Source: Gari tellinella (taxonomy: Eukaryota > Mollusca > Bivalvia > Cardiida > Psammobiidae). Taken from it: a DNA stretch of 64,000 nt. The number at the start of each line of letters is the position of its first letter. Position 1 is the stretch's first letter. A model generated the notes under the pieces. It did no database searches, had not been told where the DNA came from, and was given only the letters and a program-made list of their open reading frames with translations. Positions 13,172 through 26,377 of this stretch are shown one piece after another. A program made the translations under genes and the position numbers. Location: contig OV277861.1 in the NCBI GenBank assembly GCA_922989275.2, forward strand, positions 41,232,623-41,296,622. The letters are read 5' to 3'.

Positions 13172-13639
13172 AGGATACGGGGCCGCCCTTAACAGTGCCT
13201 TATTTTTATTGTATCCCTAGTGAACCTTGCCCTTTCCCCATTGGAGGGAATTTATGGTGTGGTAAAGAACCATAATATCTTCCATATTTTCTTTAGTTCT
13301 GTCTCATTGGATTTCTCTAGCATGTCTCTAATTAGGGATGGCGACTTGTATATTTTGGTTAAGTAGTAAAGAGGGATATCACATCATCCTTCACAAACAG
13401 TTCGTCTTTCTATATAGTGCCTGAATCTGATTTCTCATAATTACAGATGTTTTGAATTCTTTACACGATGGAACGGTTTCCTGCTACCAGCCCAAGGCCA
13501 CAAGCTAGTAATATTGATGTGTTTTTACCCTATGGAGCCTGTATGGTCAACTATATGCTGTATGGGTGTATCTTTCTTATTGGTTTTAGTGCTAGAGTAA
13601 TGTGAGGGGTGCTATTTTCGTTTGGGAAGGTGATCATGC

Positions 13640-13755
13640 CTTCTTCCGGCATTGTTGAATTAGTAGAATGGAATGGAATGGAGTCTTGGAGTGGAATGAT
13701 GGAATGGAGTCTTTGAATGGTAGAATGGAGTCTTGGAATGGAATCTTGGAGAGTT
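13640..13755 (+). repeat. GGAATGGAGTCTTGGA minisatellite with unique shoulder
   Basis: Shoulder GCATTGTTGAATTAGTAGAA then about six degenerate copies of (G)GAATGGAGTCTTGGA. The same shoulder and motif occur inverted at 17403-17440, and the motif in both orientations at 16860-17077. Confidence 0.75.
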
Positions 13756-14059
13756 GTTTGGATTTATATTCGAGATCGACCAGATAGGAACACATATATT
13801 ACCACATTTATATTTAATTGTGTGTAATTTAATCTGACCAAAGAGTTTGAATTTTGTTATGAACTTAGCGATGACATTTGGCCTACTTATTCAATATGAA
13901 ATTAAGACATTGTCCATGAATGAAATATTCAAACATTTCTTAATAATAATCACTAACAATCGTTCAAATACATTGATGGGCTGTTGTGTGCTAACAGTTC
14001 AAATCACTATGGGTATGCAAATAATTCTGAAACAGGCGAGGTGGTAAAAAATAGAGTGT

Positions 14060-14215
14060 TTGTCAAAATCCCCTTGGTCAAAATCCCCTTGGTCCAAAAC
14101 TGACAAGGTAGTCAAAATCCCCTTGATGAGAATGACAAGGTATCAAAATCCCCTTGATGAAAAGTTCAAGGTAGTCAAAATCAGCTTGATGGGTAGTCAA
14201 AGTCCCCTTGGTCAG
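14060..14215 (+). repeat. GTCAAAATCCCCTTGG tandem repeat
   Basis: About seven degenerate units of TCAAAATCCCCTTG(G/A)T, spaced 15-30 nt, giving a repetitive KSPWSK/VKIPL peptide if translated. Mirrored by the reverse-complement array at 14862-15010. Confidence 0.8.
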
Positions 14216-14861
14216 CAAATACACTTAATAATACTCAATTAGATTAGAAAAATAAAGTAGTATTAATCATACTTGTTATATAACTGAAAATATGCATATA
14301 TCAAAGCAATTACTCTTTTTCCCAATGCTATGGCAGTGGCCAAGTTGGCACCAATCAGATAATTAATAACAAACCATGTATATTTAAAGATTCACAAAAG
14401 AGCAGAAGGAGTTCACATCTTCACAGTCATGGTCTGCATATAAATTGCTGTCTGTTTTTCTTTATAATTATAGAAATTAGTGTCAAACGATTTTGATCAT
14501 GATCAAACAAACTTAAGTCTAATATGAACATGACAACAATCATGCTTTTGCCAAGTTGAATCATGTATACGTATAACCCAAATCAGTTGCGGGTACCAAG
14601 TTTTTTTCAGCAAATTGTAACAGTTTCCAACTGTTTGCAGTATTGGATCTGATCAAAAGTAGAACTAATTATATGCAATAACAAGGACCCAACTAATTTG
14701 AATCATTATCACTGTATTTGCACTCAATTTTGATCATGCTCAAGCTTGAAGAAAAATTCAATGCACTTATCAAGATCGAACTGTTTGCAATCATTTTCAC
14801 CTCCATTTCACTGTATTGACTCGCATGCTGGATCCTGATCAAACTTCATCATTACTTCATC

Positions 14862-15010
14862 TCCAAGGGGATTTTGACTAACCATCAAGGGGATTTTGAC
14901 TACCTTTTGATTTTTATCAAGGGGATTTTGACTACCCTGCAATTTTTACCGAGGGAATTTTGACTACCCTGTCATTTCTGGACCAAGGGGATTTTGACCA
15001 AGGGAATTTT
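14862..15010 (-). repeat. AAGGGGATTTTGAC tandem repeat, inverted partner of 14060-14215
   Basis: Units AAGGGGATTTTGACTACC repeated about six times on the + strand, i.e. the reverse complement of the array 650 nt upstream. The two arrays bracket a segment holding several TGATCATGATCAAAC-like palindromes. This may be one element with repeat-built inverted ends. Confidence 0.75.
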
Positions 15011-15097
15011 GAGCGGTTCCCGTAAAATATAAATAGCAGCAGTATATATCTACCATTTTCAGAAACATATAAATCGGGTATAATAATAATAATAATA

Positions 15098-16859
15098 TTC
15101 ACAGAAAACTGCAATAAACTCAATACAAAGTTGAACTGGTATATGAAATTTCATTATAAACATCTTGTCAGCGCAGGTTGTCAAGATCACCTAACAATTG
15201 TCTGCAGACCAACATTTCCCAGCATGACACCTCATTTAAGGGGAAATTGGAATTACATGCATTGATGACAAGCATGATTCTTTTGGAAGCAGTGGTCAGG
15301 GCATTTATTGCTGACAGTTTAAACAAGGTGTCAAACCGATTGAACAGAAACTTTCGGTTCAAATCAAATTCAAAGAGAAAGGCCACAGATATTTATACTC
15401 TCTGATATAATAAGTACACTGCTCAAAAGTGTAAACTACACTACTTACCTTTTTGAGCATATCTTGTGAATAATTACTAAATACTGTAATAGTAGAAATT
15501 TCTGCCCAGACAAGTTTCCGCTGAAAGGGTCCATTTGGATTGTTTACAAATGTTCGGCAATTTATGAAGTCTAGGGTGGGTATATGTTCGAACTATAATT
15601 CACTGCTGCTCTGTGTTGAAACTTTTAAAACCAGGAGAAGAAATCAGATAAGCAATTTTGCTTTCGTTCTGATCCTGGCATTACTGTAAATGTACTGTAT
15701 GATGTAATGTATATTATGAAATAAAATATGTTTAAACCAATCCACGATTTCTACATTAACTTCAACAGAAACTCCTAATTTGTCGATATAAACACAATGA
15801 ATGGTATTTCTTAGTTTAAAATGCTAAGAAAATAGTTGCATCAAACTTCCGCGCATTTCACGACAATTAGCGGGAATATAGCGGAAAAGAGTGAGCGCGC
15901 AAATTTATACCCTTACAGTTAAACATTATCGAGAATGTTCCCAAAATGCATGAAAGTAAGACCAAATTTGAAATTGGTGCACTTAGCTTTTTGTTTCAGT
16001 GTAAATATGAATTGTTGAAAACAACGAAACCATGAAAAAACCAACAGATTTTCTGTCTAACCTTGAAATTGTGTCAATGGCACAAATGTAAAATAGGTCA
16101 GTTTAAACTCAGTATTTAATTTTTTTAAAAAGTTGTCATTATTTACAGTTCTTAAACAACATACTATTATAAGATTTCAGAAACAACCAGGTTGTATTCC
16201 AAATCACAGGGTAAATAGTATGCAGGTACTTGCAAGTCATTGTTGAACTTACCTTCATACATATCAATCGATTGGATTTGGACATAATTGCAACAACCGG
16301 TACTGAACAATCAATAAAATTTCGCTGCTCTCTCTCTACAATACATAACTCTTGGCCACATGTAAATTATTGAGCTATTAATTTTCCCTTTTGTGAACAG
16401 GACCATCACCTGAACATAACAGGGTTTTAACTGTATATAGTTTAAGAAGGACTTAATACTGTTTGGCTGTCTTGGGTTGGTATTTTGAAGCTGGAGCCCA
16501 TTTTTGTTTAATGCAATTTACAATATTTAATAAGATTTGGCATGTGGTAAGATTTGTGTTTTATTGGTGTGCTCCTTTCATAATAATAAAACTCGTTATA
16601 TCATGCAGATTTGGAAAAAATCTTATCATTTACTTGCACTGTTATACTTACCCTTCAATAATAAACAACTTGTGAATTTACCTCACCCAATAGTCTCACA
16701 ATGGCCGTTGTTTGCTAGAAACCCCTTGAATTTATTATCCTTTCTCCAATTATAAACTACTCTGAGCAATTCTAATAATGATTTAAACTAATCAATTGGC
16801 ATCGATTGTCACCAGAAGGTTTTAGAAACAACTATTTATAGACTCCACAATTACACTCT
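15098..16859. other. Intron C-D, unassigned interval
   Basis: Short open frames only, with no motif; no repeat with definable ends. Confidence 0.4.
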
Positions 16860-17077
16860 AAAATTACTCTTCACGCCACGACTCCACTCCAAGACTCCAA
16901 AACTTCACTCCATATATCCATATACTCCATATGGCAAGGTATGGTTGAATTAACGGAGTGTAGTTTTGGAGTCTTGGAATGGAATGTTGGAATGGAGTCA
17001 TGGGGTGTGGTTTTGGAGTGGTTTTCACTCTAAAATTCCATTCCAAGACTCCATTCCACCATCCCACTCCAAGACTC
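16860..17077 (-). repeat. Inverted minisatellite of GGAATGGAGTCTTGGA type
   Basis: Motif CACTCCAAGACTCCA on the left and GGAGTCTTGGAATGGAATG in the middle occur in both orientations, so the array is itself palindromic. The array is directly interrupted at 17078 by copy 2 of the microsatellite-bearing element and resumes at 17403 (CCATTCCATTCCATTCTACT). Confidence 0.75.
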
Positions 17078-17402
17078 CTGTTCGTCTTTATAGGTGAATA
17101 TAGGAGATAAGTGTGAGGTTAGGCGCCCCTAAACCCAGGTTTAACCCCCCAGTGCTTGTTAATAATTAATTGATTTATAGTTGATTATTGATTGCTACTG
17201 ACCGTACCAAGGCGGGCTCCTATATTCACGTTGCTTTATGTTTGTCTTGCGTGTTGTTTTCTATTTAGTGTGTAGATGAAGGAATGGTATTGCGTGTGTG
17301 TGTGTGTGTTTGTTGTGGTATGACTGTGTGTGTGTGTTCTGTTTGAGAGGGGGGGGGGTGTATTGTTTGTGTTACGTTTCCTGCTCCAGTCTTTCGTATT
17401 AA
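17078..17402 (-). mobile_element. Microsatellite-bearing element, copy 2
   Basis: Reverse-complement copy with full right end: CTGTTCGTCTTTATAGGTGA at 17078, then AGGCGCCCCTAAACCCAGGT, the AATAATTAATTGATTTATAG stretch, short GT tracts and CTTTCGTATTAA at the end. The GT tracts are only tens of bases, against hundreds in copy 1. Flanked on both sides by the same minisatellite, so the insertion site is clear. Confidence 0.78.
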
Positions 17403-17440
17403 TCCATTCCATTCCATTCTACTAATTCAACCATGCCACA

Positions 17441-20301
17441 TCTTGCTTTAGTATTGTAACATACTTTATTAGCTTACTCTTAAATGATATATCTTGGTCT
17501 ACATTCCTCTTTTCATACGTCAGGTCTTCAGCGCATTACTTCCACTATTCATAGTCGTTCACATTAATCACTACTGTATCCATATCTTTAACTGTTGGGA
17601 GAATCATAATATCTTTGCCTTTTTTGTAATAATAAAAGGGCTTCCCTTTCTACCTTTGACATATTCTGTTAAGGCGGCTGTACACTTTTCAAAATTCTTG
17701 TAACATCCGACCGCAGTTGGTCAACCTCTCCCTACTGTAATTTCAACGAAACTTGTGTGGCGACGGCAAAATAAGAAACCGGCAGCATTTGTTGAGCTAC
17801 GGCAAAGTTCTCGAATGACGTTTTCTGATCCTGACTGACCGATTTGAATATGTGTCTGATAAGTTCATATCAGTTGATTTCACATTCACTCCCAGTTCCT
17901 GCCGGTAAGTGGTCAGTGAAGAAGCAAACAGCCCAGTTTACGAATCGTCTGGGTAAATAATATTTAGCAGTGAAACAAGAACTTAAAAACTTAGCCTTCT
18001 ACCAGCTGTATAAACATTCTAACAAATGTAAGATTGGCATATTTAGTATGAAAAATTAGCAAACATATTTTAAACTTTACTTCATTGTTAAAGTTATGGG
18101 TTTTCCATGTTATTTTAATTGTTACTATATTAGTTATTCAACTATCAAATTCAATAAGGAGATAGTTAAATGTACGAAGGTAGTTGTAGATCGCAGATGT
18201 TAGCCTGTGTGTGTTTGTCATGTTTAATATAATTAATGTAATTAACACTTGATAACTTCGATTAATTATTGCTTGAAATTTCATACCTAGATGACAGGAG
18301 TTGAAAGTCACTACATTATATATAAATACATTTCCAGTATGATTAAACAAAATAACAAATTTCAATGAATGGCGAATGAAAGGCGCATCATTTATTTCAC
18401 AAACTATTGACGCAATTGGTTTATAATCACATGTTTAATATTGTCACGAAAGTTATTTGTGGTGCAGGATTCTTTTGGGTATCTTTTTATGAATCACTTG
18501 TATCAACAACACGAACTAATACTTTACACTTTACTCAACACCAAAACTTATGAATTAATCACTATCTCCATAATTCACTCTATAGCAGTTTATACATATA
18601 TGAAGCCAATGGCATTTACATGAGTCCACACTTTATATACAAAATGTTAACCTCAGGCATATAATGGTATCACACTGTCAGTTCCTTTTAAGTTCATAAA
18701 AATAGGTAAATACCTGAATGCAAAGTTAATTCCACAAAGGATATATTAGTAATGAGGATCCACACTCATATTTGGTCAGTCCACACAGGAATAGCTACAC
18801 TAAGTCTATTTATGCAATGTCACTTGCGACGAGTTCCACCAAGGATAATGTTAGGCCAAGTACCTTTAATTACTTACATACAGTAACGCATAGTCAAAAC
18901 AACCCTTAACCACTAAGGATATATATATAACCACTATGGATATATGTAACAATAGAGAATATGTCCACAAAGGTTCTCTAATATCTCCACTAAGGATGCA
19001 AACAGTATATGCCCAACTAGGACACTTCTACTAAGTATACTGATCTGGTTCCACACAGGATTGGTTGTTTGACGTGGTATTGCAGAAGAACAGACAAAGG
19101 GCTCAGGACTTCATGGTAACATGCCTCATGGTAACATTGGCTCGCCCGTCATTACAGCCTGGAATTATTCCAGGCCTCCATGTTTCTTCAATCTTCTACG
19201 ATTACACTACTATAGCATTACATGCTGGCATACCGAGAGCTGACACAAAAGTGACCAGTGTCCAATGCTCTCAATTCACTCTCAATTACACTAAACTACA
19301 TGTACATTGTGTACCTGGATGACTGGACAGGTATGCAATTTTAAACCCACAGGGGCATGCGAACCACAGGCAACTGCAGCGCAAAGGAAAACCACACATA
19401 TAAACTCATTTTTGTGACAAATATAGTTAATGTAATTAACAATTGACAACTTCGATTAGTTATTGATGACAGGGGTTAAAAGTCACTACATTATATATAA
19501 ATACATTTCTAATATAATTAAACAAAATAACAAATTTCAATGAATGGGGAATATGCATCCTTTTTTTCACAAACTATGGACACAATTGGTTTATAATCAC
19601 ATGTTTAATATAATTAATGTAATTAACACTTGACAACTTCGATTAATCATTGCTTGAAATTTCATATCTTGATGACAGAAGTTGAAAGTCACTACAATAT
19701 ATATAAATACATTTCCACTATAACTAAACAAAATCACACATTTCAATGAATGACGAATGAAAGACGCAGCAATCATTTCACAAACTATTGACACAATCGG
19801 TTTATAATCACAATATTTTGAGAATAAATCTATCATGATCAAAAGATGAAGTTAGTTAATTTAGCTTTACTCTAACTGACAAAGGTATACCTGAATCATA
19901 CATTGAAGACCACAAGCTTCCAACCATTGATCAGTTGAGTGGCTCTGTGAGAAGATCTGTTAAAGATATTGTAACGTTTCGTAATATAATGATAAATAAG
20001 TACATTATATATAAATTAAAATATTTGTATTTATATGTCATTTTATCAACATGTATCACACGATATATTTTTACGACTTTACATCCTATAGATATTTAAA
20101 CATATTTATAAGAGGTACATGTCTTCAGCAAAAGCAGTGAATTTGCAACAAGTGTGTTGCTTCAATTATTGTATGGTTGCATTATGTATATTTCCAATAA
20201 CGCTCAGAATATTAACCGGTTTTAGTAAAGACGAAACTTTTACCGTTCTGCACGCTATAAATCTCAATGTTCATTTATGAATAATACTGTTTCAATTTCA
20301 G
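17441..20301. repeat. Interval with a ~215-bp dispersed repeat in three copies
   Basis: Copies at about 18215-18440, 19424-19600 and 19605-19815 share TTAATGTAATTAACACTTG, AACTTCGATTAAT, AAAGTCACTACATTATATAT and GGTTTATAATCACATGTTTA. The last two are head to tail. Between the first and second (18740-19060) is a run of CCACTAAGGATAT-like units (CCACAAAGGATATA, CCACTAAGGATAT, CCACTATGGATAT, TCCACTAAGGAT). No gene recognised before exon D. Confidence 0.65.
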
Positions 20302-20433
20302 AATGCCCAACTTTTTCATATGGCGAGAAGTGTTTACCATGCGGACACTGTAGAGATAAGGAGCCTTGTGATAAGGATACTGGTCAATGTACCCAATGTG
20401 AAACGGGATACCAGGCACCATTTTGCAAGAAGC
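20302..20433 (+). CDS. Exon D: EGF-like domain, class X
   Basis: Acceptor TTTCAATTTCAG, donor GTAAAT at 20434; 132 nt, 44 codons, phase 1-1. One whole EGF/laminin-EGF-like module: CPTFSYGEKCLPCGHC, then CDKDTGQCTQCETGYQAPFC and KK. Cysteines sit in the C-x7-C-x2-C-x2-C...C...C-x2-C-x8-C pattern and the G-x-C--C-xGY motif is clear. Class X is defined here by the QC-xGYQxPxCKK ending shared with exons F and I. EGF modules of this kind in MEGF10/SREC/Draper-like proteins form rod-like extracellular stalks stabilised by disulfides. It pairs with exon E only 441 nt downstream, the basic X-Y unit of the gene. Confidence 0.88.
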
Positions 20434-20874
20434 GTAAATCATTGATTCTATAGAACATATAAAAGCTGTCGTAAATCATGTTCAATGTTTGTAAATTCTG
20501 AAGACGAAAATGCAGAGTAACCTCCGCAACAGGCAATCTCTAGAGACAGAAAAATTGTCTATGTCAGAAAGCATTTGTTGATTTTTGCTCACCAGCACTC
20601 TAAAGATAGATTGCTTCTTATTACAGGACAAGGGCACTGCGGAAAACACCTTAAGTACATTTAACTTGCATCGGCATGACAACGACCTTAAACACATATG
20701 AAAAGGCCGTTAAATTGCACCAATTTAATAAACTCTATTAAACAGACCATTTGTTTGCCCAGAGTTGTTCGATTTATCGATTAATACATTAAGAGAACCA
20801 TTCCGAATATGAGATCCTTTCAGTTGTTTATGAGATTTGACATGATAATTGTTTATCATTATTATACTTTACAG

Positions 20875-21012
20875 AATGCCAACCGGGACATTATGGTGAT
20901 TGCAAACATACATGCGGTGCATGTAATTCTTCAGACCTTTGCGATTTCAAAACTGGAATTTGCCCCAACGGGTGTGAAAAAGGTTACAAGGCAACTCCTT
21001 TTTGTGACCAAG
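20875..21012 (+). CDS. Exon E: EGF-like domain, class Y
   Basis: Acceptor TATACTTTACAG, donor GTACAA at 21013; 138 nt, 46 codons, phase 1-1. Reads CQPGHYGDCKHTCGACNSSD, then CDFKTGICPNGCEKGYKATP and FCDQ. Class Y modules (E, H, J and the dead copy at 45962) share CxPGxYGDC, CxKTGxCPxGC and GYKxTPxCDQ. The acceptor context is also shared with exon H (TATACTTTACAG), showing that flanking intron sequence was duplicated along with the exon. Eight cysteines, as in laminin-type EGF modules. Confidence 0.88.
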
Positions 21013-21350
21013 GTACAATAAACATAATAATATGGTAGTAGTATATTTTATTTCCTCCATTAAGGAGAGCATTTTAAATAAACAAAATATTCAGAAAAAA
21101 ATAAACAAACAATTCTATACAGCTGAAACTGAATACTTCAAACTCGCTTAAATCGACCTACCATTATATCATTAGCAGACTACTTATAAGTGAAACTCGT
21201 ATAAGCTGAAAATACCTGCACCTCCAAGCCCCCCTTTTAACTTCGAACTACGAGCTTGCTCAAACTAAGGCGAGCTCAAAATAATCGAGCTTCAACTGTG
21301 CTAATATATATATATACGTTACAACATGAAACGAACATTAATGCACAACA

Positions 21351-21548
21351 GGGCTCCAGACAAGAGGGGGTAAATTGAGTTGTTTGACATTTATCGTTCA
21401 AAGCTGCATCAAAAAGAGCAGTACGACTACACATTAGAATCGTCTCTTCGAGACGATTCCAATGAATAGTTACACCGTAGGTCTGTTCTGTTCTGTTGAT
21501 TCACACATAACATTTTTAGTTTTGTAATTTCACCTTATTTGGAGTCCC
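21351..21548. repeat. Palindromic MITE, GGGCTCCAGA family, copy 2
   Basis: Starts GGGCTCCAGACAAGAGG and ends TTATTTGGAGTCCC. The centre ATCGTCTCTTCGAGACGAT is a near-perfect palindrome. Same family as 175-365. Confidence 0.6.
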
Positions 21549-21884
21549 GCATATAGATCCATCCATAATACCTCTTACGAAACAAGGTGATACAAGGACA
21601 GCGTATCACAAGTTACACCAGAGAACATACAGACACACGCAAGGAAACGCGCAGTGCGCACATAGAAACGCTCACATGCACGTTGTTTTTCCTTTACATA
21701 GGGGAATCCCTTTCGAAACGAAACAAAGAGATAACCAAAGGAACTATTGCAATAAATAGCATACTAGGAAAAGATATTAACCCATTAGATCATAGATATG
21801 CAATTTTACGGTTTATACATATTCTTCGATTGGAGAAAATAGTTTCAAGTTAGTCTGGTAGCAGATAAGGATATTTTAGCTTAA

Positions 21885-24800
21885 CCTTGCTTGGAGTTGT
21901 ATAGAAAATGTTTTTGTGGTTTTTGGTAGAATAGACCCTCAGCATCAAGGATCCGATGTATGACCGCCGGTCATCCTTGAGCATTTCCAGATATTCAAGA
22001 TGGCGTCCAAGATGGCCACCAGCATGTATCTGGCTTACTGTTAGGTTTGATTCAATAAGCTATAACGGAATTTTCAGCAAATTATAGCTCAATTTCATCT
22101 TTGATGACATTAATAAAGTTTTAAATAGAAATAAAAATAATCTATAATTCAAAATGGCGTCCAAAATGGGTGAAAAAGTACCATTTTTATGTGAAATAAA
22201 ATGAAAATGACACTTTACAAGGCAACGATTTGCTCCTGTTTTTTCCCGTCGAGATAATATAATTGATCATAATTAATAAATAAAGCGTGAAAAGATCAAG
22301 TTGGCAATTAACTCATTCATAAATGAATTATCAGAGACTGTCACCAGAATACAGTATGCATAAAAACCATACAGCTTAAGTTTACATTGAGGTAGTTCAT
22401 GCATAACGATGTAAAATGACTAGCTGTTGGGTTTGATTCAATGCATGTGAAGGATTTTTTTCAGTAGATTGTAGTTCACTTTCATAACGTTTGACATTAT
22501 TAAAGTTCAAAATGGAAATAATAATAATTGCTTTATTCAAAATGGCCGACAAAGTATTAAGGTGACGTCCAAGATGGTTGCGGGAATAAAAATGAAACTG
22601 CTTTCAGTTTTGATGAGGTAATTTACAACTGTAAACAAGATTAAAAGTAGTTCAATACTTCTTAGATGTTTAAAACAAAAAACAGAGAAAAGTATACTGT
22701 TAATTTTAAAATGGCGTCAAAAATTGCCGACAAAGTATACAAAACAGATATTTGTTTCTTCAATATTATATAATAAGCAAAAAAGGAAAGTACCTACTTT
22801 TGTATTCTTAATTATCAGCGTCTCATACATAAACGTATCATTGTTCCTAAATAACTGGCACATTGTATTGAAAATAAAAAGGCCGATAACTCTTTCCGGA
22901 AAACAGCATTTTTTATTAGAAACGTTCTCCATAGAAGAGATACAAGTGTGCTCATATTCAACCTCTAGAACTTTTGCTTAAAGAAAATAAAATCACATTA
23001 GACTTTCATTCATCACAATATTCACGGCGTTATCAAGATTAGAAAGTATTCAAATATCAAATTACCTCCCATTGATTTGAAAGAAGATGAATCTTGTGTG
23101 TTTCATTTTCGTTACATGTTTCGTTTAATATAAATGTTTTACTGGAATACATTGGTGAACGTGTGAGCCCTAAATATCTCAAACAAACTGGAGTTGATGA
23201 AGTACTTCAAACGATATGGAGAAAATTGAGTATATAATCTATCCAACAAGCATACCATTCTTTTTAGCCTCTTTTTAAGACAAATGAGTGTTAATTAGAA
23301 TTATGAAATAACTGTTTGTGAAAGATTAGTCTTATGTCGATCTATCTTAATCATCGCATTCTGCAGAAAATTTCAAAATTTGAGATTAATTTAAGTTTGA
23401 GTCACCATTGATGTTATTTTTTGTTTTGAACATGAATTATAGGATTCGTTTTCAAAATGGCAATCAGAATGGCTCTTAAAGTCAGCGTTTTTGATTTGTT
23501 TGTTTTTCAAAAAGTAATATTATGTGGGATGTAATATAAATTGGATACTATTCCTGTTTCTGCATGTATATATTGTGAATTTGAAAATGAGTATGTCGCA
23601 CACAGCAACCTATGTAAAGGAGTTAACAAACATATTGGTGTCGATATACAGTAGTTTTATAAATAAGCACATGCATATTGAACTATTATATAAATGAATA
23701 TTCGTATAAGTAGGGAATAAAATTGCACTCTGTAAATGATAATTAAAAACAAAAGGTCATGCCAGGGCTGGGTTAGGCTGAATGTGGCGATTGTGATCTC
23801 CTACTAAATCTAAAGCGCAGTATGGCCCTCATCGTTATTGAGTTGATGCATGAAGTGGCACACTCCACCTGTCAATAACATCCCAAACATTTAGTTATCA
23901 TTACTTGTATCTGTGGGACCTCCTCGTCATGTTTAACGCCACAGATCCAACTTATCACAGGCTCAATTTCTGCAAACTGTCTGCAAGTCTTGGGCAGACG
24001 ACATTAATGAATAGCCTCCATATTAAATGACAAAATTAACAAACAGGTGTTGAACACTATTCTACAAGTCTCAAAGGATATAATTGTGCTAGGCCTTTCT
24101 TTGAAATTTCCTGCCCTGTGATTATGACAAGCTCGAACCCTCTTCTAGCAAACAACATGCTACAGAAGCTATTCTAGACATCAAACGTAGCCCCATCGAC
24201 ACCTAACTGAGTAACTGGTCTTCCATCAAAAAGACGATTTTAGTCCTGACGTCATGGATATACAAAGTCTGCACTGCTTGTAATTCTACAATTAATGTCA
24301 CATAACTACTGCAATTGAATTTTCATTAATCTGACAGTCAGGACAGGGACATTCCCTAAAGTCTCAAAGAAGACCAAGCCAATGACCACTCTGAGATCAT
24401 GAGCCAAGTATTCTTCATGTTAATTCTCAGTCAACTCGGTTTGATAATATCCTTCCATTCAGCTTTTTGGGTTACCCTGTCAGTGAATTTGTTATCACAG
24501 AAAGGTCAATTGTGTACTGAAGCGCCGACGGAACACCTTTGCTAGACTCTTGTGACAGAGCCTCATACACTCGTAAAGCAGAACATCAAGCACTGGTACA
24601 GCAGAGGGTTGAGATCAAATACCTAATGCAAACCATACACAAAAAACTTCTCGTAGTACTTCCCGCTTCATGTAAGCGGTTTTCAAACTCTGTTTGACAT
24701 GCAAATCGCATTCCTCAAACCAAAAGCTTATCTTGGTTTTGAATCTAAAGAATTTCTCCAGATCAACAAAGGCCACAATCATGCAGTGGCTTGATTTCGA

Positions 24801-26377
24801 CCTTTTACTTGTGCTATAGATGGTACACGGTGAACGAATCAATAGTATTTCTACCCTCAACAACGCAAAACTACATGCATTAATGTTGATAATCTCACTC
24901 ACATAGGTATCTTTTTAATGGGTTCGTCAACTTCATTGTCTGGTCCTTGAGCTTTAACACATGATAAGTGTCGCTCATGCGAGCTTTTTATTCACCTTTT
25001 TATTGTTTGAGGATGTAATTTGCCTCCCTGTCCTCAGATATTACACAATAACTGAACATCGCATCAGTCAGCCGTCTTCACATCTCAAACCCCCTATATT
25101 CCGAAGCTGCTTTAATCATCTCGGCTATCACTCCTGATAGGCCAGCGGCCTTGCAATACATCATAATGTCAAGAGTTTTGCACTTATCATACAATATGAC
25201 CACCTTTGTAGTGACTGCATTGACAGTAAATGTACCAAAGTTCTGTTTACTTTGGTAATTCTGGAGTAAAGATATGCAATTTTTATATTTGAAATTATAT
25301 GTGTGATGTCATTCTTTCTTATTCTAATCTATGGTTAAGCCAAAAGACTGTTCAGTCAAGTGTCTGTGTATCCATGCACTCATTCAGCAATATTTCAAAG
25401 ATATGGTGATTCTTTCCAGCAGCAGTACTTACCGTCTTAGAAACTTACATAATACATGTTAAAAGGCATGATGAAAAGGAATAATGAACATAGTTTTATA
25501 CTGAAAGATACTGTTCACAGTTATCTGGTTTCAAAGAGGTGACACCACATCCTCAGGAGGCTTGCATCCCAAGAAGAATTATTGGTATTCATTCTACCAA
25601 TTTATTTCCCTGTTCCTAAGAAGCTCATATAATTGAAATATTTAACAAGAAAGGTGACAAATATCACAGTAATGGAAACACAAAAACTTTATTCTTGTAC
25701 GATAATTTCAGTATTCTTTGCTTAAAAATACAGTGAAATTTATATATTAAAGGTAGGTAATTGGGTTCTATGAACTAATTGATATTATTTGAGTTTTGAC
25801 TTGACTAATTACTTTTCCGTTAATCTGAAATATTTATTTCATTTTACATCGTATTGCATGAACTACCTCAATGTAAACTTAAGCTGTATTGTTGTTATGC
25901 ATACTGTATTCTAGTGACAGTCTCTTATAATTCATTTATGAATGAATTAATGGCCAACTTGTTTTTGTCATGCTTTATTATTAGGTTTGAACAATTATAT
26001 TATCACGACGGGAAAAAAACTGGAGCTAATCGTAGCCTTGTAAAGTGACGCACATACTTTGCATTTTATTTTACATAAAAATGGTACTTTTTCGGCCATT
26101 TTGGACGCCATTTTGAATTATAGATTATTTTTTCTATTTAGAACTTTAATTATGTCACAAAAGATAAAATATAGCGATAATTTGCTGAAAAATCTGGTAA
26201 AGCTTATTGAATCAAACCTAACAGTTAGCCAGATATGTGCCGGCGGCCATCTTGGACGCCATCTTGAATATCTTGAAATGCTCAAGGATGACCGGCGGTC
26301 ATACATCGGATCCTTGATGCTGAGGGTCTATTCTACCAAAAACCACAAAAACATTTTCTATACAACTTCAAGCAAGG
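21885..26377. mobile_element. 4.5-kb element with ~536-bp terminal inverted repeats and TTAA flanks
   Basis: Left end TTAA (21881-21884) then CCTTGCTTGGAGTTGTATAG. Right end CTATACAACTTCAAGCAAGG then TTAA (26378-26381). The reverse complement of 25840-26377 matches 21885-22420 with few differences, including GGATCCGATGTATGACCGCC and TTCAAGATGGCGTCCAAGAT. TTAA target duplication with CC...GG termini is the piggyBac superfamily rule. No piggyBac transposase was found; the 3.4-kb interior has only weak minus-strand coding hints (AFVDLEK at 24615-24902, a reverse-transcriptase-like motif A) and is probably non-autonomous. It interrupts intron E-F. Confidence 0.75.
24615..24902 (-). pseudogene. 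Possible LINE reverse-transcriptase scrap
   Basis: The 95-codon frame contains MIVAFVDLEKFF, resembling polymerase motif A (FVDLEKAFD) of RTE/Jockey-type LINEs, followed by KREVLREVF where VPREVLW is expected. The catalytic second aspartate position is not preserved and no other RT motif was found on either side. It could be chance. Confidence 0.25.
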
